A DNA stretch of 41,132 bases, taken from the NCBI GenBank assembly GCA_016744395.1, contig JADGEK010000033.1, positions 5,056 through 46,187 on the forward strand, in the 5' to 3' direction. The notes below the pieces were generated by a model. It worked only from the letters and a program-made list of their open reading frames with translations, did not search any database and was not told the DNA's origin. Positions 20,507-29,040 of the stretch are shown here, in pieces; within the stretch, counting starts at the first letter, position 1; the number at the start of each line of letters is the position of its first letter. This DNA is from Gammaproteobacteria bacterium (lineage in GTDB: Bacteria > Pseudomonadota > Gammaproteobacteria > GRL18). Made by a program: the position numbers and the translations under genes.

Positions 20507-20557
20507 ATTTATCAAAAGTGGACTCAATAGGATAAAAAGTGGGGTAAAAAAGTGGCC

Positions 20558-21514
20558 TTAATTAAGAGCAATATAAACGGCAAAAGCAGATAAAATGCCC
20601 ACACATGAAGCAAATAGGCTTGCATAAGTGATGCGTTTTGCCATCTTTTTATTAGAATCATTAATAGCATCTGTAACCATCATCATAGACTCATGAGCCA
20701 CCATACTTGCTGTTTCTTTAGCAGCATCAATTGCTTTAGAGGTTGATGAAAGGCGAGCCACACTTTTAATTTCTTCCAGTGTTTGTGCATCAATTTTAGA
20801 AATATTGGTTTTACTGTCACCAATGCCATCAAGCTTAGAAGCCAATTCAGACATCGACTCTTCAATCTGACCTGAAATTTTATTTGAATATGAACTGATT
20901 CTGGTATCAAATACTTTTTCCGAAATAGACTCAGCTTTTACTTCATCGCATAACTTGAGTTCATTTCTAAATTTTGATAATTGTTGAGCCATTGTGCCAA
21001 TAACCTGATAGCGAACCGCTGTAGCAACAGCAGCTTCTGCCGTTTTTCTCACCATTTTTTCAATGTCTTCAGCCGAAATTTGGTGAGCATCATTTGATGC
21101 ATTTTGTCCTGTCTGAATCTGACCCATAGGAATCTCAGGTAGTTCATTCAATTTTCGTACGACAGCATTTAGATTATCAGGAGACGCAGGCTTGGGTAAA
21201 ATATCCATGACTCCATGAGAAATCACGTTTTTTTCGTATTCATCACCATCTTGAGAAGTATACATAACAACAGGGATCACAGCAGTTTCTGGGTTAGTCT
21301 TTATTTTTTCAACAGTTTCAAGACCATTCAGTCCTGGCATCATATGATCCATAAAAATGGCATCAGGCTGATTATCTTTTAAATAAACAAGAGCCTCTTC
21401 CCCTGATTCAGCTAAATCAGCAGTGAGGTTTATTTTACCTAGCATTTTACGTAGCATGAACCGCGCTGACTTTGAATCATCTACAACCAGTACGTGTTTT
21501 ACTGTCATACTCAT
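20558..21514 (-). CDS. Receiver-domain protein with a C-terminal membrane anchor
   Basis: A 318-residue protein. The receiver domain (about 6-125) has all phosphorylation residues: Asp12-Asp13, Asp56 in IFMDHMMPG and Lys108 in LPKPA. A long helical region follows (about 145-285), rich in Ala, Ser, Glu and Lys, likely coiled coil. The protein ends in a basic patch and one hydrophobic helix (about 296-316), so it appears tail-anchored with the receiver in the cytoplasm. No DNA-binding or enzyme domain is visible, so it may act through membrane-bound protein contacts, as in motility or chemosensory systems (inference). An internal ATG at 21508 has AGGG at better spacing and may be the real start. 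No partner kinase is adjacent. Confidence 0.82.
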   Translation of the reverse strand: MSMTVKHVLVVDDSKSARFMLRKMLGKINLTADLAESGEEALVYLKDNQPDAIFMDHMMPGLNGLETVEKIKTNPETAVIPVVMYTSQDGDEYEKNVISHGVMDILPKPASPDNLNAVVRKLNELPEIPMGQIQTGQNASNDAHQISAEDIEKMVRKTAEAAVATAVRYQVIGTMAQQLSKFRNELKLCDEVKAESISEKVFDTRISSYSNKISGQIEESMSELASKLDGIGDSKTNISKIDAQTLEEIKSVARLSSTSKAIDAAKETASMVAHESMMMVTDAINDSNKKMAKRITYASLFASCVGILSAFAVYIALN

Positions 21515-21968
21515 TACCCTATCTTAATCTCATAATGACACCAAAATGATATCAAAAATAAAAATTGGAAACCCCAATACATAGTAAAATAAAATTTAAG
21601 GAACAGACCATTTACATGATATTGTTCACTTTCTTATTAACTTCTAATTATTCTTATCAATTTTAGTAAAAAAAATAAAAAATACAACAATTTAAGAAAT
21701 ATATCCACCTCAAACCGATAAGTGGTTGCACTTTCAAGATGTAATGTTAATAAATTAAAACAAATAAAGCTCGTATCTAACTGTTTACTATAAACTTATA
21801 AGCAAACAAATCAAGTTTTTCCCTATTATTTAAAACTGTGATTGACTTCATACTTAACAGTTTTAACCTGACCATTCTAATTATGCACTATTTTGTAGGG
21901 TTTTTACTAAAAATATTATTTGCTGGCAATCATTTTTGTCATTGAGCAATTAGTGATACACTCTGTTT
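21515..21968. other. AT-rich divergent intergenic region, no gene seen
   Basis: This 454-base gap lies between the minus-strand receiver gene and plus-strand dinG and must hold both promoters. It is very AT-rich. I found no open frame with a ribosome binding site, no tRNA-like fold and no strong hairpin. The only supported signal is the promoter-like pair directly before dinG. Confidence 0.6.
21936..21962 (+). promoter_or_regulatory. Candidate extended -10 promoter at the start of dinG
   Basis: A -35-like TTGTCA (21936-21941) and an extended -10 TGATACACT (hexamer TACACT at 21957-21962) are separated by 15 bases. Transcription would begin near 21969, the first base of the dinG start codon. 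The spacing is short, so confidence is modest. Confidence 0.4.
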
Positions 21969-24167
21969 GTGTTGACAGAAAAATTAAAAAAAACCATACA
22001 AACGGCCTATTCTCAAATTTTAGAAAGTAAAGAGATCAAGGCAAGATATGGTCAAAGACTTATGATAGCAGATATTGCCAGAACCTTAGGCAACATCGAT
22101 CGCGACAACCCAAACCAAGCTCATATCTGTACATTAGAGGCAGGCACAGGCACAGGCAAAACAATTGCCTATATTCTAGCCGCTCTCCCTATTGCCAAAG
22201 AACACAAAAAGAAGCTTATCATCTCGACGGCGACCATCGCGTTACAGGAACAAATACTTCTAAAAGATCTACCCGATATACACCGCCATAGTGGTCTAAA
22301 TTTCTCGTTTACTCTGGCAAAAGGTCGCAAACGATATGTGTGTCTACACAAGCTCGATAATTTTATTGTTCATAAAAACCAATCTGAATTACCACTAGAC
22401 ATACCTGCAAATGAAGTCCTTCTAAACAATAAAGATGATATGAAACTTTATGAAGCACTTAATCAGGCATGGCACAATAAAACCTGGGATGGCGAACTTG
22501 ATAGCTGGGAAGATTTTATTCCTCACAGCAGCTGGTCACCATTGACTTCTGATCAACATCAATGTACAGGTAAACGTTGTTCATTCTATAACGAATGCAT
22601 TTATTTTAAAGCTCGAGAATCAGTATTTAAGGTCGACTGTATCATTGCGAATCATGATCTTGTGTTAAGTGATCTCAATATGGGTGGCGGTTATATATTA
22701 CCACCACCTGAAGAATGCATTTATATTTTTGATGAAGGTCATCATTTACCTTTAAAAGCAATCAATCACTTTAGTTATTCATTTCATATTAACACAACGC
22801 TCAAGTGGCTTGAGCAAGTGAACTCAACACTGAATAATTTTGCCTCATTGGCAAAGCCACCCGCTCAAATCCAACAACTCATTAATCAGTTTCCTGAACA
22901 GGCAAAAGAAATTTCAACTGAAATAAACCACCTTGATAGTATTGTTGGTCAATTTGAATTTCCCGAAAACCGTTTTGCTTCACAATCCATGAGTCCAACA
23001 GGTAAATCACAGGAACAGATCTTACGATTCGAATTTGGCCAAGTACCTGATGTATTAAAAGTACAATGTGAACAGCTTCTCAAACAATTTGAAAAACTCG
23101 CGGGTCAACTTTTACATATCAATACCGTGTTAAAAGAGACTCTGGAAGGTGAAATTACGGGTTTAAAACCAGAAGTGGCTGAACAGTGGATGCCAGCTTT
23201 AGCACCGATGGAAGGTCGTGCAACTGCAGCAATGAACCTATTTGAGTTTTTTACCAAACAAGACAAACAGGGCCAGCCACCCAATGCACGCTGGTTACAT
23301 AAAAATGAGAGTTCTAATTCCTTTGCCCAAAGTAATGAAGTACAAGGAATTGAATTATCCTGCAGTCCAATCCTGGCGGCAAATACTCTTGAACAGATAC
23401 TCTGGTCACAATGCTATGGGGCAGTTGTCACCAGTGCCACAATTGCAGCATTGGGCAGTTTTGATCGTTATGTCTTAAATTCTGGAGTACCTGGCTTTTT
23501 TAATATCTTACCAAGCCCTTTTAACTATCAGGAAAATGTTCAATTCATTGTCCCCAAAATGCACAGTGAAGCAACGCAATATCAATCTCATACAGATGAA
23601 GTCGTTGAAATATTAAATAAGATTATTGATCCTTTAAAAGGTACTTTAGTGTTATTTGCTTCTAAAAAACAAATGAGTGACGTCGAATACGAGTTACTTC
23701 GCAGTGATGATATTTGGAAAAAATTATTACTCACTCAAGGCCAAAGAAATAAGCAAGTCATTATTAATGATCACAAAAAACAAATAGATAAGGGTAAAGG
23801 CAGTGTAATCCTGGGTCTTAATAGTTTTGCGGAAGGTATTGATCTCCCAGGAGAATATTGTGAGCATGTCATTATTGCTAAGCTCCCTTTTTCTGTTCCC
23901 AATAATCCTGTGGATGCTGCACTGACTGAATGGATTGAGTCACAGGGTAGGAATGCATTTATGGAAATTGCAGTACCTGATGCATCCATTAAATTAGTTC
24001 AGGCCTGCGGACGATTAATTCGTAAAGAAACCGACACAGGCAAAATCACTCTTTTGGATAAAAGAGTCATCACTAAATTTTATGGAAAAAAAATCCTCAA
24101 CTCCCTGCCGCCGTATAAACTAATGTTGAATGTTGAATTGAAATCAAAAACAAATCGACTTATATAA
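21969..24167 (+). CDS. dinG: DinG-type ATP-dependent DNA helicase with an iron-sulfur cluster
   Basis: A 732-residue superfamily 2 (XPD-like) 5'-3' helicase for DNA repair and R-loop or fork clearance. Motifs: Walker A EAGTGTGKT (57-65), four Cys of the 4Fe-4S cluster (C125, C199, C204, C210), the DEGH box (255-258), TSATIAALGSF, GTLVLFASKKQM and the C-terminal QACGRLIRKETDTG. The frame opens only just before the start: an in-frame stop lies at 21954-21956, and the first usable codons are GTG (21969) or TTG (21972). No ribosome binding site precedes them. It converges on the LplT-like gene, with a hairpin repeat between them. Confidence 0.93.
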   Translation: MLTEKLKKTIQTAYSQILESKEIKARYGQRLMIADIARTLGNIDRDNPNQAHICTLEAGTGTGKTIAYILAALPIAKEHKKKLIISTATIALQEQILLKDLPDIHRHSGLNFSFTLAKGRKRYVCLHKLDNFIVHKNQSELPLDIPANEVLLNNKDDMKLYEALNQAWHNKTWDGELDSWEDFIPHSSWSPLTSDQHQCTGKRCSFYNECIYFKARESVFKVDCIIANHDLVLSDLNMGGGYILPPPEECIYIFDEGHHLPLKAINHFSYSFHINTTLKWLEQVNSTLNNFASLAKPPAQIQQLINQFPEQAKEISTEINHLDSIVGQFEFPENRFASQSMSPTGKSQEQILRFEFGQVPDVLKVQCEQLLKQFEKLAGQLLHINTVLKETLEGEITGLKPEVAEQWMPALAPMEGRATAAMNLFEFFTKQDKQGQPPNARWLHKNESSNSFAQSNEVQGIELSCSPILAANTLEQILWSQCYGAVVTSATIAALGSFDRYVLNSGVPGFFNILPSPFNYQENVQFIVPKMHSEATQYQSHTDEVVEILNKIIDPLKGTLVLFASKKQMSDVEYELLRSDDIWKKLLLTQGQRNKQVIINDHKKQIDKGKGSVILGLNSFAEGIDLPGEYCEHVIIAKLPFSVPNNPVDAALTEWIESQGRNAFMEIAVPDASIKLVQACGRLIRKETDTGKITLLDKRVITKFYGKKILNSLPPYKLMLNVELKSKTNRLI

Positions 24168-24198
24168 GCACTTCTATAAGATATTCAGATTAAAGGAA

Positions 24199-24290
24199 AG
24201 TCCGTATCAGAGCAGAGAATGTTTGATTTGTTCGGACTTCGTCAAATCACAAAACAAAACATTCTCTGCTCTGATACTCTGTATTTGTTG
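24199..24290. repeat. Hairpin repeat element, copy A (after dinG)
   Basis: Perfect 21-base inverted repeats (24204-24224 and 24257-24277) enclose an inner 6-base stem (GATTTG 24225-24230, CAAATC 24243-24248) and a 12-base loop. The stretch from the loop through the right arm to about 24290 matches copy B (25721-25803) closely, with the identical core CGTCAAATCACAAAA at 24240-24254. Paired changes between the copies keep the stem intact. It lies between the converging dinG and LplT-like genes. No T run flanks the stem, so it is not an ordinary terminator. Confidence 0.85.
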
Positions 24291-24331
24291 CTTAGGAAAA
24301 ATTATTCAGATGGCAAATATTGCTTTTGCAG

Positions 24332-25654
24332 TTAATTCAACATTATCTTTCTCACGGCAGCTGAAAAACGCCAGAATAAAAAAGTAAAGACTGCAATATT
24401 TGTTATTGCAATCAGTGCAAACAAAGTATGCAGTGACACGCCATTATCAAGTAAAAGCATGGTTGCGATGGCTGAAAATACCATGAAGAGTGCGTTGGTA
24501 ATATTGTTTGCAGCAATGGTTCTTGAGCGTGTTTCAATTGCACTGTGCTCTTGAAGAATAACGTACAGTGGGACAATGTATAATCCACCCGCAGCACCTA
24601 GTAATAGAACATCAATTAAAACATGAGCGGTTAAAGGTTGAAAAAACATAACTTTCCAGGAAACTAATTCAGAGGCACTGGCATTGTGATTAATGAGGGC
24701 CAACTGATCACTCACCCAATATAAGTCAAAAGCAATCAAGCTAATTCCAATAGCGCCAATGATTATCCATTTTATACTCTTGCTTAAAGTGACTGATTTA
24801 CCCGCTATGATTGAACCAATTCCAATTCCTATTGAAAAAAGTGCCAATAATAATGTAATTACCTGCTCCTTAGCATGCAAAATATTCTGTGTGAATTCTG
24901 GTAAAGGTAGTAACGATAACATTGTTGCCCCAATGAACCAGAACCAGGAGATAGCAATAATAGCACCTAAAATCAAACGAGACTTAAATGCTGCAACAAG
25001 AATATTCCATGTTTGTGAAACGATATTAAATTTAATAATTAATTGCTCATCAGCAGAAGGAGCAGATGGTATTTTTCGACTGCTTATCCAACCTAGAACA
25101 GCAACACTTATCACTAAAGCACTGACATAGATACGTCCAAAGTCTTTATCCATAATGAGGATACCACCCACAAGGGTACCTAATAAAATAGCAAGGAAGG
25201 TCCCCATTTCAATAATCGCATTGCCCTTTAATAATCCATTTTCAGATAAGTGTTGAGGTAAGATACTGTATTTTACTGGTCCAAATAAGGAAGATTGACA
25301 CCCCATAAAGAATAAAACTGATAATAAAAACCAAATATTCTCAAAGTAAAATCCTAATGCAGCTAAAAGCATAATATTTATTTCACCAATCTTAATCATC
25401 CGTATCAGTTTCGATTTTTCAAATTTATCGGCTAATTGCCCTGCAAGTGCAGAAAAAAGAAAGAACGGTAGAATAAATATGCCGCCACTCAGCGGTATTA
25501 ATAATTCAATCGATAGGCTTGTATAAGAAGCGGCATTAATGGTTACTAGTATAATTAATGCATTTTTATAAAGATTATCATTAAACGCACCTAGAAATTG
25601 AGTCCAAAAAAGAGGTGCGAAATATTGGCTGGAAAGTAAAGAACTAAAATTCAT
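24332..25654 (-). CDS. MFS transporter, LplT/Aas-like lysophospholipid transporter family
   Basis: A 440-residue polytopic membrane protein with about 12 hydrophobic segments. The N-terminus (FWTQFLGAFNDNLYKNALIIL), the loop ALAGQLADKFEKSKLIR and the block QSSLFGPVKYSILPQHL are typical of the LplT group and of the transporter half of Aas-type fusions, which flip lysophospholipids across the inner membrane for re-acylation. No acyltransferase or acyl-ACP synthetase (PlsC/Aas) is fused or adjacent, so the substrate is uncertain. The gene stands alone, converges on dinG, and is bracketed by two direct copies of a hairpin repeat, one past its stop and one about 70 bases before its start. Confidence 0.8.
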   Translation of the reverse strand: MNFSSLLSSQYFAPLFWTQFLGAFNDNLYKNALIILVTINAASYTSLSIELLIPLSGGIFILPFFLFSALAGQLADKFEKSKLIRMIKIGEINIMLLAALGFYFENIWFLLSVLFFMGCQSSLFGPVKYSILPQHLSENGLLKGNAIIEMGTFLAILLGTLVGGILIMDKDFGRIYVSALVISVAVLGWISSRKIPSAPSADEQLIIKFNIVSQTWNILVAAFKSRLILGAIIAISWFWFIGATMLSLLPLPEFTQNILHAKEQVITLLLALFSIGIGIGSIIAGKSVTLSKSIKWIIIGAIGISLIAFDLYWVSDQLALINHNASASELVSWKVMFFQPLTAHVLIDVLLLGAAGGLYIVPLYVILQEHSAIETRSRTIAANNITNALFMVFSAIATMLLLDNGVSLHTLFALIAITNIAVFTFLFWRFSAAVRKIMLN

Positions 25655-25720
25655 TGATATACCTATTAAATATGGCTAAATAGCGGTTCCGAAGTTATAA
25701 ATAAATTCAAAGAAAATTTG

Positions 25721-25803
25721 CATAAGAGCAGGCAATATATTATTTTGCTCAGACTACGTCAAATCACAAAATAATAGATTGCCTGCTCTTATACTCCGTA
25801 TTT
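25721..25803. repeat. Hairpin repeat element, copy B (upstream of the LplT-like gene)
   Basis: Inverted repeats of 26 bases with one mismatch (25722-25747 and 25767-25792) enclose a 19-base loop. It has the same orientation, loop and right flank as copy A, with CGTCAAATCACAAAA at 25757-25771. The shared arm segment is AGAGCAG; the bases beside it differ from copy A, but in pairs. It may contribute to the upstream region of the LplT-like gene on the minus strand. An IS200-type end lies about 25 bases to its right. Confidence 0.85.
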
Positions 25804-25825
25804 ACAATTCAAGAACAGCTAAGTA

Positions 25826-25860
25826 AAGAATCCATCTTCTTAGAAGGTGGTTTTGTTTTT
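25826..25860. mobile_element. Probable right-end hairpin of a decayed IS200/IS605-type element
   Basis: A short hairpin (CCATCTTC 25832-25839, GAAGGTGG 25843-25850, one T-G pair) flanked by AATC and TTTTG looks like the subterminal palindrome that IS200-group elements carry past the transposase stop. The transposase remnant at 25933-26145 reads toward it. On the plus strand the stem is followed by TTTTGTTTTT, so it could also stop transcription. I could not find a matching left end. Confidence 0.5.
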
Positions 25861-25932
25861 ATCCACTATAAGAGGACTATGCTTGTCCTATTAGAAGGCA
25901 AGCTGGTTATCCCAAGTTCAACGTTTAAAAAT

Positions 25933-26145
25933 CTAATCGTTCTTGTTGCTTTCAAGTTTTTCCTGGAATTTTACAGACTTTCTGATCATTTCTGCATCAA
26001 GGCCAACGGTATCAACACAATAACCCTTAGCCCAGAAATGGTTACCCCAGTGTGAGAAAAGATTTTCCAGTCTGTCAGGAGTCACCCTACCTGATTTAGA
26101 AATGAAAAGAATGAGTTTTAGAAAGGCTAAGAAAGGTTGACTCAA
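25933..26145 (-). pseudogene. C-terminal remnant of an IS200/IS605 Y1 transposase (TnpA)
   Basis: This 70-codon frame ends with the conserved C-terminal block of IS200-type transposases (GNHFWAKGYCVDTVGLDAEMIR). Full-length proteins of the family have about 130-150 residues. The N-terminal half with the metal-binding HUH motif is missing, and the sequence upstream of 26145 does not restore it in any frame I read. The helix that carries the catalytic Tyr reads MIRKSVKFQEK, with Ser where active relatives have Tyr. Both changes point to a dead copy. The first 25 or so residues do not resemble the family and may be out-of-frame sequence. Confidence 0.75.
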
Positions 26146-26269
26146 TTCAAACTATGAATAGAAATAACTCTATTTTATCAAGGGTTGATGAAATCTTGAC
26201 GAACATAGCTATGCTTACTACTCTCGTTTTTCCTTAAACTTACTTTGTATAGTATTTAAGCACATTATT

Positions 26270-27916
26270 TTAAATATCTTCAGCTTCCATCGCAATGGCA
26301 CCACATGGACATTCTGACTCACACATACCACAGCCCTTACAGTAATCATATTTAAATTCAAATCCTTTACCTGGACCTAATTTAGTAATGGCATTATCAG
26401 GACAAATACCATAGCAATTATCACATTCAAAACAATTTCCACAGGACATACAACGTCTGGCTTCATATTTTGCATGATCTTGGTCTAAGTCGCCAACCAC
26501 TTCGGCAAAACCATTTTTTCTTCTGACCGCATCAAGGTGTGGTTGAATTGTACGAGGAGCATCGGAATAGTACCAGGGTTCCATTTTATCAAAAGTGGCC
26601 ACTTCATTTTGTGGGGCAGGTTGATATGATTGGCCATTGAGCCAGGCATCAATAGCACGGGCCACTTTTTTTCCATGCCCTAAAGCAGTTGTCACTGAGC
26701 GTTGCGATGGTACTACATCTCCCGCTGCAAAAACGCCATCCAAGCCAGTTTTCATAGTATTATCGATTTGGATAGATTCATTGCTGATTTCAATTGGAGC
26801 GATATTTTCAAAAAGTTGTCGATCAATAACCTGACCAATGGCCAACACCAGCACATCAGCCTCAATGGATTCAACTTCACCCGTCTCAACCACAAAAGAA
26901 TGTCCTGAATGATGCTCTTCACTTGTTTTTAATAACTCTAGAGTAATTTCACAGCCATTAATGGCTTTAATAGAGCGCAAGCTGATAATTTGAGCTCCCT
27001 CTTCTAAAGTTTCCTTGATTTCAAAAGGATGTGCACTCATATTGTCAATTTCCTGTCGACTTATCACCGTGACATCCTGAGCACCCATCCTTATCGCAGT
27101 TCGGGCAACGTCCATTGCCGAATTACCACCACCATACACAACCACTTTTCCAATGAGTTGGTTGGGGTTTTCATTTTCAGTATCTCGAAGCACTGTCAAT
27201 GCATCAAGCACTGGAATGGATGACTGTCCTGGAAATGAAATAAAGTGTGATTGTTGTGCACCAATACCAATGACAACTGCATCGAAGCCACCCTGCTTTT
27301 TGGTTTCTAAAATATCTTTAACAGGATGATTGAGTTTAAATTCAACCCCCATCTTTTGAATTCGGTAAATTTCAGCATTGAGTTTTTCTCTGGGTAAACG
27401 GTATTTTGGAATTCCATAGCGCATCATCCCACCAGGTTTTTCAGAGGCTTCATAAATAGTAACCTGATGACCAAAACGTCGCAAATGATAGGCCGATGAC
27501 AAGCCTGCTGGACCTGCGCCTATTACCATTATTTTTTTTCCTGTATCTTCTCCAGCCTTAAACTGCCAGTTATTGATAAGACCTTGCTCACCGATAAAGC
27601 GTTCAACCGAATTAATGCCAACGGGCAGATCCAGTTGACCTCGATTACAGGTATTTTCACATGGGTGATAGCACACTCTTCCCATAATAGCTGGGAACGG
27701 ATTATCTTTGGTTAATAATTCCCAGGCTCCCCGATAATTCTTTTCTTCAGCAAGACTTAACCAGCCTTGTATATTTTCACCAGTGGGGCACGCTTTATTA
27801 CAAGGAGGTAAACGATCGATATACACGGGGCGCATACTGCGCCAGCTACCTGTTTTATTCAGGTGACTGGTACCAACATCAAGGGTAATTGCAAAAGGTT
27901 TATGCTGAATAGTCAT
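26270..27916 (-). CDS. GltD-like NAD(P)-linked flavoprotein fused to a two-cluster ferredoxin, POR-associated
   Basis: A 548-residue protein. The N-terminus has the iron-sulfur Cys set of the glutamate synthase small-subunit family (C39, C43, C82, C86, C90). FAD and NAD(P) folds follow (VIGAGPAGLS near 132; VVYGGGNSAMDVARTA; the late FAD motif GVFAAGDVV). The C-terminus is a ferredoxin domain with two Cys sets (C489, C492, C495, C498, C501 and C505; C526, C529, C532 and C536). It is the last gene of the por operon, where other organisms have a small ferredoxin-like delta subunit. It probably moves electrons between the enzyme or ferredoxin and NAD(P)H. Glutamate synthase is unlikely, because no gltB is nearby. 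Confidence 0.85.
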   Translation of the reverse strand: MTIQHKPFAITLDVGTSHLNKTGSWRSMRPVYIDRLPPCNKACPTGENIQGWLSLAEEKNYRGAWELLTKDNPFPAIMGRVCYHPCENTCNRGQLDLPVGINSVERFIGEQGLINNWQFKAGEDTGKKIMVIGAGPAGLSSAYHLRRFGHQVTIYEASEKPGGMMRYGIPKYRLPREKLNAEIYRIQKMGVEFKLNHPVKDILETKKQGGFDAVVIGIGAQQSHFISFPGQSSIPVLDALTVLRDTENENPNQLIGKVVVYGGGNSAMDVARTAIRMGAQDVTVISRQEIDNMSAHPFEIKETLEEGAQIISLRSIKAINGCEITLELLKTSEEHHSGHSFVVETGEVESIEADVLVLAIGQVIDRQLFENIAPIEISNESIQIDNTMKTGLDGVFAAGDVVPSQRSVTTALGHGKKVARAIDAWLNGQSYQPAPQNEVATFDKMEPWYYSDAPRTIQPHLDAVRRKNGFAEVVGDLDQDHAKYEARRCMSCGNCFECDNCYGICPDNAITKLGPGKGFEFKYDYCKGCGMCESECPCGAIAMEAEDI

Positions 27917-27969
27917 AATTTACTCTATGGAAGAATCTTCTTAAGTAGTTTTGATTGAATCATTAATAA

Positions 27970-28977
27970 TTATAATAATTGATATCGCTTAATATTTTTT
28001 TCTGCTATTGCTCGGATTGTTTCCAATTGATCAACATTGGCTGGCTTTAATATATGAGCAAAGCGACGTTGTAATTGAAGATACTCTTCAACAGGCACTT
28101 GGTAACGAATTTTGGTCGAATTTGTCAAATCACCATGCTCTGCTTCAAATAAAGGCACTAGTCCTGATTCAACTCCTATACGTGCTAATTTAATGGTTTT
28201 TGCAGGTTCACTTCCCCAGCCTAATGGACATGGTACATTAATTTGAATATAACGAGCCCCACGAAAACTCATGGCTTTTTCAATTTTTCGTTCCAAATCG
28301 TGCAAATCATGCACAGAAGCAGTGGCCACATAAGGGATTTCATGAGCCATTGCAATGGCGGGTAAAAACTTACCCGTGGTAAATGAACTTCCAGGATGTT
28401 CGCCAACAGGCATACTTGTAGAAGTTCTGGCACCACCAGGCGTGGCACTTGAACGTTGCACCCCTGTGTTCATATAACCACCATTGTCATAGCAGATATA
28501 CAAAACATCATCATTTCGATCAAACATTCCAGAAAGGCAAGCAAAACCAATATCAGTTGTGCCACCATCACCGCCTTGAGCTATAACCCGTGTTGTCGTA
28601 TCCCCTTTTGCTTTGAGCGTAGCAGCAATGCCAGAAGCCACTGAAGCGACATTGCCAAACAAAGAATGAATCCAGGGGATAGACCAGGCAGTTTCAGGAT
28701 AAGGAGTCGTAAAAACTTCAAGACAGCCAGTAGCATTAGCCGCAATTATTTTATTATCAGTCACTCTCATCGCCGTATCTAAAGCATAACGTGCTCCCAG
28801 TGCCTGACCACATCCCTGGCACGCCCTATGACCGGAATCAATTGAATTAGAGCGTTCAGAAGTCGCTTGTACTGTTCTAAACTCTTCATCTAGCAAGCGA
28901 TTACCAACAGTAAATGTACCCGTTTGATAAAATTTTATCATTTGTTCATCAGTTGCGGGTTGTTCTTTCTTGGTCAT
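27970..28977 (-). CDS. porB: Pyruvate:ferredoxin oxidoreductase, beta subunit
   Basis: A 335-residue thiamine-diphosphate subunit. The four Cys expected to bind a 4Fe-4S cluster are present (C53 and C56 in ACQGCGQ, C85 in TGCLEVF, C250 in VPCPLGW). The thiamine-diphosphate motif runs from GDGGTTDIG to YDNGGYMNTG. The block CLEVFTTPYPETAW is characteristic of pyruvate enzymes rather than 2-oxoglutarate ones. It lies between the alpha-subunit gene (63 bases upstream) and the flavoprotein gene (53 bases downstream) on the same strand. Confidence 0.92.
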   Translation of the reverse strand: MTKKEQPATDEQMIKFYQTGTFTVGNRLLDEEFRTVQATSERSNSIDSGHRACQGCGQALGARYALDTAMRVTDNKIIAANATGCLEVFTTPYPETAWSIPWIHSLFGNVASVASGIAATLKAKGDTTTRVIAQGGDGGTTDIGFACLSGMFDRNDDVLYICYDNGGYMNTGVQRSSATPGGARTSTSMPVGEHPGSSFTTGKFLPAIAMAHEIPYVATASVHDLHDLERKIEKAMSFRGARYIQINVPCPLGWGSEPAKTIKLARIGVESGLVPLFEAEHGDLTNSTKIRYQVPVEEYLQLQRRFAHILKPANVDQLETIRAIAEKNIKRYQLL

Positions 28978-29040
28978 TGAATAATACCTTTTTCTTTAAC
29001 TGAATAACCTGTATATAAAATACTTCAAAAGCCTATTCAT

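Noticed and set aside
24199..24238. AGTCCG (24199-24204) is complementary to CGGACT in the loop of copy A (24233-24238), a possible pseudoknot.
   Set aside because: Copy B has the loop base change (CAGACT) but no matching sequence in its left flank, so the pairing is not conserved.
24759..25130. A 123-codon plus-strand frame inside the transporter gene.
   Set aside because: It is antisense to a well-supported membrane protein gene, has no ribosome binding site and shows no recognisable domain.
24199..25803. The two repeats and the transporter gene as a composite transposon.
   Set aside because: No transposase acts on these repeats in the window, no target-site duplication was seen, and the transporter codon use looks like its neighbours.
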